Shown here one piece after another: positions 1 to 5,403 of a stretch of DNA of 9,037 nucleotides; position 1 is the first letter of the stretch; each line of letters begins with the position of its first letter. The position numbers were made by a program, and so were the translations under genes. The stretch comes from Fimbriimonadaceae bacterium (GTDB lineage Bacteria > Armatimonadota > Fimbriimonadia > Fimbriimonadales > Fimbriimonadaceae), in assembly GCA_020851885.1 (NCBI GenBank), contig JADZBW010000112.1, positions 1 through 9,037 on the forward strand. Direction: 5' to 3'. The notes below the pieces were generated by a model. The model searched no databases. It saw nothing but the letters and a program-made list of their open reading frames with translations, and had not been told where the DNA came from.

Positions 1-63
1 GATTCGATTTTGCCGCCAAGTACCTAGAAGTACAAGGGCAAACCGGCCTTTGTAATAAGAAAT

Positions 64-89
64 GGGGACACAAAGGATTATGTTTCCCC
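64..89 (+). other. Imperfect hairpin in the leader of the phosphoesterase gene
   Basis: GGGGACACA (64-72) can pair with TGTTTCCCC (81-89), giving nine positions with one C-T mismatch and an 8-nt loop. It is followed by a short T run (90-92) and lies 18 nt before the first possible start codon at 108. It could be a weak terminator for a gene left of the window or a 5'-leader structure. Nothing else is recognisable in 1-107: the frame of the downstream gene is open to the left edge, and a second frame ends at a TAA at 53-55. Chance is a real alternative for a stem this short. Confidence 0.3.
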
Positions 90-107
90 TTTGAATTACT
101 TGGCCGG

Positions 108-2594
108 ATGGCCGTTAGAATGAAGCAAACTACGGCAATGAAATGGCTGCCATGGATGAGTCTCGCTGCGCTTGTTGTCGGGGGCGCCATCTGGGCCGCA
201 AAGAAGGTTGTCGGTAGACAAGAAGACGGCACCTTTGTCGTTTCGACGGGCGTGAAGATCCAGCCAGGCACTCTATCATTCGGAGGAAGACCGATGGAAC
301 TGGCCATTCATCCGACGTCGGAACTGTGCGCCGTTGCGACGAACCGCGAAGTCTTCCTGGTCGATAGTTCCAAGGTGATCGAATCGTCCAAACTCAAGCT
401 CGATGCGGGCGTTTCCTATAGGGGAATGATTTGGACTGGCAATGGCCAACAGCTTTTTCTCAGCCTCTCCAACGGGAAGATCGCGCATTTTGAATTCGCA
501 AGTGAAAAGCTCATCGCATTGGATCCCATCGAAATTGCGCCGGGCGCTCCTCGCAAGGATGTCGTCCCGGGTGGAATGTGCCTCTCCAAGGATGATTCAA
601 CCCTTTACGTCGTTGAAGCCAACGGCGGTCAGGCTGTTGCCATCGATGTAGCGACCGCAAAAGTGATCAATCGATGGAAGGTGGGCAACATCCCCTTCGA
701 CTGTCGCCTCTCGGAAGACGGCCACACGCTGATCGTTTCCAATTGGGCAGGACGGGAAGCCACCACGACGGAGATCGAGGATGAAGAGACCGACGAATCC
801 GACGGGGTCGCGATCCTCGTGGACAAGCGTGGCACCGCGAAATCGGGGACGGTTTCCTTGATCGACCTATCCACCGGATCTCGGAAGGACGTGGATGTAG
901 GAGTTCATCCCTGCGGTCTGGCCACCGCCGGCGATCGAGCTTGGGTGGCCAATGCAGGCTCGGACAGCATCAGCGAGATCGACCTTTCGACGAATAGCTT
1001 GAAGCGCACATTTCGAGTCGCCTGGAACAGCAAGATGCTGTTTGGTTCCATGCCCAACAGCTTGGCCCAGCGCGGCAACACGCTTTTTCTCTGCAACGGA
1101 GGCGACAATGCGATCTGCGAGGTCGACCTCGATTCCGGCAAAGTGCGGGGCTTCCGACCGGCCGGGTATTTCCCGGTTTCCGTTCAGATCAGCGGCGATG
1201 GTTCCAAGGCTTTCGTCTGCAACACGAAGGGTAACGGTTCGGTGGCTCAGACCACCCAAGGCAAACCGGGCGGCGTCCATGACTTCCAAGGTTCGGTGTC
1301 GGTGATCGATCTGTCAGCCGACCTCGAGCAATCCACGAAGCAGGTTGCGGAATTCAACGAATGGACGAATGGCAGTCCCTCCCAAATCCCCGACCTGGAC
1401 GTCTTCCAGGGGAAGATCAAGCATGTTCTCTACATCATCAAGGAGAATAAGACCTACGACTCCATCTTTGGCGATATGGAGATTGGGGATGGCGACAAGT
1501 CGCTCTGCCAATTCCCGGAAGAGGTCACGCCGAACGCTCACAAACTGGTTCGGGAGTTCACCCTCTTCGACAACGCCTATGTCGTCGGCACCAACTCCGC
1601 CGAAGGGCACCAATGGGCGATCGAAGGGCTTGCCAACGATTACATCGAACGGTTCTATGGTGGATATTCCCGAAGCTATCCCTACGACGGCAGCGACCCC
1701 ATGGCTTACTCCAAGGGAGGATTCCTATGGGATTCGGTTCTCGATGCCCGCAAGTCTGTCCGAAACTATGGCGAGTTCTGCGCGGACCGGTACATCAAGA
1801 TTCTTCCCTCGGGGACTAAGTGGATCGATGCCTGGCAGGACCGAGAAGCGAAGGCGGGGAAGGTCAAGATCACCTCAACGATCGGCGTCAAGAGGATGCG
1901 CCCATTCACCCACCCGAGCTATCCCTGTTGGCCGATCTCCATCAGCGATCAGTACCGCGCCGATACCTTCATCGAGGAGTATCGGGAACTCAGCGCCAAG
2001 GACAAAGTTCCCAATTTGACGCTGATGATCCTTCCTTGCGACCATGGAGCGGGAACGAACCCCGCCTACCCTACGCCGCGGGCGATGGTCGCCGACAATG
2101 ATCTGGCGCTGGGACGGGTCATCGAGGCCGTATCGCAAAGCCCGCAATGGGAGGAAACCGCAATCATCGTCATGCAGGACGATGCTCAGAGCGCGCTCGA
2201 TCATATCGATGGCCACCGAACGGTGATGATGGTAGTCAGTCCCTACGCCCGCCGAGGGTATGTGGATTCCACCTTCTACACCCAGATCTCGGTCATCCGG
2301 ACGATCACCGCCATGCTGGGCACCAAGCCGCTCACCCGCTTTGACGCGACGGCAAGTCCGCTGACCGCCTGCTTCACGGACCAAGCCGATTTGACTCCGT
2401 TCAAGTCGGTCGTCAATCGAATCCCCCTCGATGAGATGAACAAGCCGCTCAAGAAGACGACAGGCAAGGAGCGATTCTGGGCGGAGAAATCGATGCAACT
2501 GGACCTCAGCGAGGTGGATTCGGCAGATTGGTATTGGCTGAACCGTATCCACTGGGCGGCCACCAAAGGATGGAACACGCCATATCCAGAGTGA
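108..2594 (+). CDS. YncE-type beta-propeller fused to alkaline-phosphatase-superfamily phosphoesterase, exported or membrane-anchored
   Basis: The 828-aa product has a hydrophobic segment at residues 13-31 followed by lysines, so it is a signal peptide or N-terminal anchor and the protein acts outside the cytoplasm. Residues 55-410 are a YVTN/YncE-like propeller (SGTVSLIDLSTG near 246-257, GSVSVIDLS near 395-403). Residues 436-765 are a phosphoesterase domain of the PF04185/alkaline phosphatase superfamily. It contains KENKTYDSIFGD (444-455), NSAEGHQW (496-503, S497 the best nucleophile candidate), LPCDHGAGT (642-650), ADNDLALGR (662-670), MQDDAQSALDH (689-699) and GHRT (702-705), so the metal-ligand Asp/His set looks intact. 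The fusion is a known architecture with an unknown substrate, probably a phosphate ester or diester. An acidic run (223-232) sits in a propeller loop. The start is uncertain: ATGs at 108, 120 and 138 are in frame, none has a good Shine-Dalgarno, and all keep the hydrophobic segment. No terminator is evident before the next gene. Confidence 0.9.
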   Translation: MAVRMKQTTAMKWLPWMSLAALVVGGAIWAAKKVVGRQEDGTFVVSTGVKIQPGTLSFGGRPMELAIHPTSELCAVATNREVFLVDSSKVIESSKLKLDAGVSYRGMIWTGNGQQLFLSLSNGKIAHFEFASEKLIALDPIEIAPGAPRKDVVPGGMCLSKDDSTLYVVEANGGQAVAIDVATAKVINRWKVGNIPFDCRLSEDGHTLIVSNWAGREATTTEIEDEETDESDGVAILVDKRGTAKSGTVSLIDLSTGSRKDVDVGVHPCGLATAGDRAWVANAGSDSISEIDLSTNSLKRTFRVAWNSKMLFGSMPNSLAQRGNTLFLCNGGDNAICEVDLDSGKVRGFRPAGYFPVSVQISGDGSKAFVCNTKGNGSVAQTTQGKPGGVHDFQGSVSVIDLSADLEQSTKQVAEFNEWTNGSPSQIPDLDVFQGKIKHVLYIIKENKTYDSIFGDMEIGDGDKSLCQFPEEVTPNAHKLVREFTLFDNAYVVGTNSAEGHQWAIEGLANDYIERFYGGYSRSYPYDGSDPMAYSKGGFLWDSVLDARKSVRNYGEFCADRYIKILPSGTKWIDAWQDREAKAGKVKITSTIGVKRMRPFTHPSYPCWPISISDQYRADTFIEEYRELSAKDKVPNLTLMILPCDHGAGTNPAYPTPRAMVADNDLALGRVIEAVSQSPQWEETAIIVMQDDAQSALDHIDGHRTVMMVVSPYARRGYVDSTFYTQISVIRTITAMLGTKPLTRFDATASPLTACFTDQADLTPFKSVVNRIPLDEMNKPLKKTTGKERFWAEKSMQLDLSEVDSADWYWLNRIHWAATKGWNTPYPE

Positions 2595-2694
2595 TATGGG
2601 TCCCCTGAGGATTGTCGTGGATGCCGCGGTGCTCGTTGAGGTTCAGGCAAGGTCCAGGCGGGGATTGCCGAATCATCGCTGAGTCCCATCCTGC

Positions 2695-2700
2695 TATTCT
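2695..2700 (+). promoter_or_regulatory. Candidate -10 element for the rhamnose isomerase gene
   Basis: TATTCT lies 14 nt before the ATG at 2715. A transcript starting about 7 nt downstream would carry a leader of under 10 nt. No convincing -35 box is present at 16-18 nt spacing, and the start codon has no Shine-Dalgarno. The rest of the 120-nt gap (2595-2714) shows no strong hairpin or other site. This is a weak call from position and sequence only. Confidence 0.3.
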
Positions 2701-2714
2701 CAATCACCGAAACC

Positions 2715-3908
2715 ATGGACCGAGACCAACTCTTCGCCAAGCTCGACGCCCTTCAGATTGAGACTCCCAGTTGGGGCTATGCCGACACCGGCACGCGCTT
2801 CGGCAAGTTTCTGCAACCTGCCGCGGCCGCCACCATCGAAGAGAAGCTTGAAGATGCGGGTACCGTCCATCGGTTCACCGGCTGTTGCCCGAGGGTGGCC
2901 GTGCATGTGCTCTGGGATTTCCAGGAAGGGGTAGATGCCACGGAGACCAAGCGAGCGGCGGAACTCAACGGAGTCCGAATCGGCTCTGTCAACCCGAACC
3001 TGTTTCAAGACCAGATCTACAAGTTCGGTTCCGCTGGCAGCCCGAATCCCGAGGCTCGGCAGGAAGCCGACTCCCATATCCTGCGATGTATCGATATCGC
3101 CAAGCAAGTTGATTCGGACTTACTGAGCCTTTGGTTCGCCGACGGCACCAACTACCCCGGCCAGGATGACCTGATCGAACGAAAGCACCGCATGCGGAAC
3201 GCTTTGAGTCGCTGGCACGGGGCAATGCCGGAAGGGATGACCATGCTGGTGGAATACAAGCCTTTCGAGCCTGCGTTCTACCACACGGACATCGCGGACT
3301 GGGGCATGTCCTACGTCTTCGCCAAATCTGCCGGCCCCCGGGCCAGGGTCTTGGTGGACACCGGGCACCACTTTCAGGGCGTCAATATCGAGCATATCGT
3401 CGCCTTTTTGCTGGATGAGGGGATGCTTGGCGGCTTCCACTTCAATGACCGCAAGTATGCCGATGACGACCTCACCCTCGGCTCGATCGACCCATATGCG
3501 GTTTTCCGAATCTTCCTCGCCATCCGACTGGCCGAAGAGCGACATGGCCTGCCAACGGGACACATCGCCTACATGGTGGATCAGTCCCACAATCTCAAGC
3601 CCAAGATCGAGGCGATGATCCAAACGGCGATGGCCGCCCAGGAGCTTTTCTTGAAAGCCCAGCTGGTCGATCTCGCCAAGCTCTCCGGCGCCCAGGCCGC
3701 GATGGATATCGTCGATGCCGAAGGCTGCCTGAAGGACGCATTTGCCAGGGATGTCCGATCCCTTCTTTGCGACTGGCGGGAGTTGCGGGGCCTCCAGCCC
3801 GATCCGATGAGCGCCTACCGGGCCAGCGGACACTTGGCCCGGATCGAGGCGGAGCGGGTGGCTCGGCGGGAAGCCGCGGGCGTGGTGGCGGGCGGATCTT
3901 ACGCTTAA
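2715..3908 (+). CDS. rhaI: L-rhamnose isomerase, Pseudomonas stutzeri type (xylose-isomerase-like TIM barrel)
   Basis: This 397-aa cytoplasmic enzyme should interconvert L-rhamnose and L-rhamnulose. Known family members also act on other aldose/ketose pairs such as D-allose and D-psicose, so the true substrate is not fixed. Family blocks are TPSWGYADTGTRF (17-29), HVLWD (64-68), SLWFADGTNYPGQ (138-150), EPAFYHT (185-191), VDTGHH (214-219), GGFHFNDRKYADDD (239-252) and MVDQSHN (287-293). The predicted two-metal site is E180, D215, H218, H242, D250, D252 and D289. From memory these keep a near-constant offset from the P. stutzeri ligands E219 to D327. The tail (about 335-397, ending near AYRASGHLARIEAER) matches the family's helical C-terminus. 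The N-terminus is some 30 residues shorter than in P. stutzeri but nothing catalytic is lost. No rhamnulose kinase, aldolase, transporter or regulator is adjacent. The gene overlaps the convergent ATP-grasp gene by 4 nt. Confidence 0.93.
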   Translation: MDRDQLFAKLDALQIETPSWGYADTGTRFGKFLQPAAAATIEEKLEDAGTVHRFTGCCPRVAVHVLWDFQEGVDATETKRAAELNGVRIGSVNPNLFQDQIYKFGSAGSPNPEARQEADSHILRCIDIAKQVDSDLLSLWFADGTNYPGQDDLIERKHRMRNALSRWHGAMPEGMTMLVEYKPFEPAFYHTDIADWGMSYVFAKSAGPRARVLVDTGHHFQGVNIEHIVAFLLDEGMLGGFHFNDRKYADDDLTLGSIDPYAVFRIFLAIRLAEERHGLPTGHIAYMVDQSHNLKPKIEAMIQTAMAAQELFLKAQLVDLAKLSGAQAAMDIVDAEGCLKDAFARDVRSLLCDWRELRGLQPDPMSAYRASGHLARIEAERVARREAAGVVAGGSYA

Positions 3909-4873
3909 TCACCCTGCGCGAGTCGCTCGATCTTTCGTGGAACCTCGATACCTGCAGTCATTAGATACAGGCGAAGCAATGCGGCGATGATTCGATCGAC
4001 GATGAAGCGTCGGTACTCTCGATCTCCCTTGGCGGAATCGATATTCGGATAGGGATTGGCTTCCCACACAATGGGTTCTAAGGTGTCTGGATCAAGAGCG
4101 TAGTCATAGGCGAGCCATTGGAGTCCCAAGTTGGCAGCGGCCTTGTGGAACCGGTCGGCAAAGGGTTCTGGGGCCAAGGCATAGGCCAGGTCTTCCTCCC
4201 GCGTTCCAATGGTGGAGATCCGCCCCCTCGCCTTGACCTTCCAGTTTTCGCAAGTTAGAATCCCCTGCGGAATGCAGATGTCGCCGGCAATGAAACAGCG
4301 ACGCCGATGGTAGCGACCATCTTTGAAGCGCGTGTCGATGAACTCACATACCACGGGGCGCTGGTATTGGTCCCAAGGGATGTCCCTTGCCTGATCGAGC
4401 GAATCGATCAAGTAGAACATGGACCGGTGATTCCAATCGTCCCGAATAAAGAACGGTGGACGAAACCCGAGGAATGTCTTCAGAAACTCCGCTCTGTCCT
4501 CGATGAGCGCCATCTTCGGGGTTCGAAAACCGGCCTCGCGGATAAGTTCCGATCCTCGGACTTTTCCAGAGTTCGCCAGCCTGTCGACCCGATTGATAAT
4601 CGGAATTCCGCGGATGTCGCACTGATCGGCAAGTCGGCATGAATCCTCGTATGCCGACAGGTCGTAGGCTTGGACTGGATCTTGAATCCACGGTACGTGC
4701 AACGAGTAGGCATGATCGGCGGGGATATCGAAGGGGACCGTTTGCAGGTCGAACAGCGGCATAAGCTCATGGGCGTTCCGGCAAATCCATTCAAGCACCG
4801 CGTCGTAGAAGTGGGGTTTGAAAGGAGGCAGTCGGGTGATGAGGAAGCGTTTTTCGGGCAAACCGGTGTTCAT
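3905..4873 (-). CDS. ATP-grasp superfamily protein of unknown substrate
   Basis: This 322-aa soluble protein (from the ATG at 4873) has the layout of an ATP-grasp ligase. An N-terminal domain runs to about residue 90, followed by INRVDRLANSGKVRG (93-107) and AGFRTPKMALI (114-124), which resemble the segment leading into the ATP-binding lobe. Then come FFIRDDWNHRS (141-151), CEFIDTRFKDGRYHRRR (176-192) and a C-terminal catalytic strand ending in VWEANPYPNI (269-278). E271 and N273 in EANP are the expected Mg-ATP ligands, with D257 a likely third. ATP-grasp enzymes join a carboxylate, through an acyl-phosphate, to an amine or thiol; the substrate here is unknown and the neighbours (rhaI, rpmB) give no clue. 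The frame stays open to a TTG at 4912 (335 aa), but the ATG is preferred because a possible -10 lies between the two. Neither start has a Shine-Dalgarno. GC looks lower than in the flanking genes. Confidence 0.8.
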   Translation of the reverse strand: MNTGLPEKRFLITRLPPFKPHFYDAVLEWICRNAHELMPLFDLQTVPFDIPADHAYSLHVPWIQDPVQAYDLSAYEDSCRLADQCDIRGIPIINRVDRLANSGKVRGSELIREAGFRTPKMALIEDRAEFLKTFLGFRPPFFIRDDWNHRSMFYLIDSLDQARDIPWDQYQRPVVCEFIDTRFKDGRYHRRRCFIAGDICIPQGILTCENWKVKARGRISTIGTREEDLAYALAPEPFADRFHKAAANLGLQWLAYDYALDPDTLEPIVWEANPYPNIDSAKGDREYRRFIVDRIIAALLRLYLMTAGIEVPRKIERLAQGD

Positions 4874-4898
4874 CGACTTACTGAAGCGGACGGACTCC

Positions 4899-4927
4899 AC
4901 TGTACCTAGCAAGGGATGGGTTTCGAA
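4899..4927 (-). promoter_or_regulatory. Weak candidate promoter for the ATP-grasp gene
   Basis: On the minus strand TTCGAA (4927-4922) and TACAGT (4904-4899) are separated by 17 nt. This would start transcription near 4892, 19 nt before the ATG at 4873. The -10 matches consensus at four of six positions and the -35 at three of six, so it is only suggestive. If it is real, the TTG at 4912 cannot be the start. Confidence 0.25.
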
Positions 4928-4947
4928 GGTAATTCTGTCTGGGCCTG

Positions 4948-4977
4948 TTGCAATCTGGCCGGTTCGCCGAGTATTAT
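4948..4977 (+). promoter_or_regulatory. Sigma70-like promoter of rpmB
   Basis: TTGCAA (4948-4953) and TATTAT (4972-4977) are separated by 18 nt. The -10 matches consensus at five of six positions, and the -35 is a good TTG-type box. Transcription would start near 4984, giving a leader of about 32 nt that includes the rpmB Shine-Dalgarno. This is the best promoter in the window and fits a highly expressed ribosomal protein gene. The -35 hexamer is palindromic and lies in the region shared with the divergent ATP-grasp gene. Confidence 0.7.
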
Positions 4978-5003
4978 CTCTGCTTGCGTCCCGAGGTCGG
5001 GAT

Positions 5004-5007
5004 GGAG
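5004..5007 (+). promoter_or_regulatory. Ribosome binding site that sets the rpmB start
   Basis: GGAG lies 8 nt before the ATG at 5016. It fixes this internal ATG as the start, although the frame stays open upstream to 4818. The upstream residues do not resemble any L28 sequence. Confidence 0.7.
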
Positions 5008-5015
5008 ATACGGAA

Positions 5016-5288
5016 ATGGCGAAGATCTGTCAGGTAAGCGGAAAGAAGGGTAACACCACAGCGAAGCACATTCGGAACCAGCACTCTCAGGGCTGGAAGT
5101 ACAAGGCGCCTCACAAGAATCGAATTCAGCAGCCGAATCTCCAAATCGTCCGATTGAAGACCCCTCATGGCGTTGTCACGTTGAAGGTTGCCACCTCCGT
5201 GATCAAGTCTGTCGAATTCAATGCGGTCGCCTGCGGAATCAAACCAGTGCCCAAGGCCTGGCTCAAGAAACCCAGCTACAACATCTAA
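5016..5288 (+). CDS. rpmB: 50S ribosomal protein bL28
   Basis: This 90-aa basic protein is a structural component of the large ribosomal subunit. It begins MAKICQVSGKKGN, the family's C-x-x-(T/S)-G-K start, and contains PNLQIVRL (40-47) followed by the beta segment GVVTLKVATSVIKS (52-65). The stretch between GKK and PNLQ is longer than in E. coli or Bacillus L28 and lacks their GN-x-x-SH...TKR pattern. In this it resembles the long-loop L28 of Thermus and Deinococcus. The second Cys of a CxxC zinc motif is absent at the N-terminus; one further Cys occurs at residue 72. A promoter (4948-4977), a Shine-Dalgarno at 8 nt spacing and an intrinsic terminator (5303-5335) frame it as a single-gene unit. 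The gene often sits alone in bacteria, so the isolation is not odd. Confidence 0.92.
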   Translation: MAKICQVSGKKGNTTAKHIRNQHSQGWKYKAPHKNRIQQPNLQIVRLKTPHGVVTLKVATSVIKSVEFNAVACGIKPVPKAWLKKPSYNI

Positions 5289-5302
5289 ATTAGAATCGAG
5301 AG

Positions 5303-5335
5303 CCCGCCCGGTCCCACGGATCGGGCGGGTTTTTT
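5303..5335 (+). terminator. Rho-independent terminator of rpmB
   Basis: A 12-bp stem (5303-5314 with 5318-5329, one G-U pair) rests on the perfect 8-bp core CCCGCCCG/CGGGCGGG, with a 3-nt loop. Six T residues follow at once (5330-5335), and a second T run follows at 5338-5342. It lies 14 nt after the rpmB stop and should end that transcript before the Asp-box gene. Confidence 0.93.
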
Positions 5336-5360
5336 CATTTTTGGCCACCGCCTCGAATCA

Positions 5361-5368
5361 AGGAGGAG
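5361..5368 (+). promoter_or_regulatory. Strong Shine-Dalgarno upstream of the Asp-box propeller gene
   Basis: AGGAGGAG is a near-complete anti-16S match. It is 35 nt from the ATG at 5404, too far for normal use, but only 11 nt from an in-frame TTG at 5380. It therefore bears on start choice: the TTG would add eight residues before the methionine and leave the signal peptide intact. Confidence 0.6.
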
Positions 5369-5403
5369 TTTTCCGGGCCTTGGCGAATAACCGTTGGTTA
5401 AGC

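Noticed and set aside
1345..2552. Large alternative frames on both strands (1345-2019 plus, 1875-2552 minus)
   Set aside because: Both overlap the phosphoesterase domain with clear motifs in the main frame. Their products are rich in Arg and Ser and resemble frame-shadow translation.
3120..3833. Long open frame of 237 codons on the minus strand
   Set aside because: It is antisense to rhaI, whose catalytic motifs are intact over the same span. No ribosome site or domain was seen.
4898..4909. Minus-strand CTAGGTACAGTG, identical to the -10 region of a common synthetic promoter series, which could hint at vector contamination
   Set aside because: Only 12 nt match and the rest of the synthetic promoter is absent; the flanking DNA is continuous native coding sequence. 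It is taken as chance, at most a weak natural -10.
4818..5015. An in-frame extension upstream of rpmB, with a near-perfect AAAGGAGG (4821-4828) placed 7-10 nt before GTG/ATG at 4836/4839
   Set aside because: The site is made by Pro-Pro-Phe codons of the ATP-grasp gene on the other strand, the extra residues resemble no L28, and rpmB has its own promoter inside this stretch. A 59-residue N-terminal addition would not suit the ribosomal position of L28.
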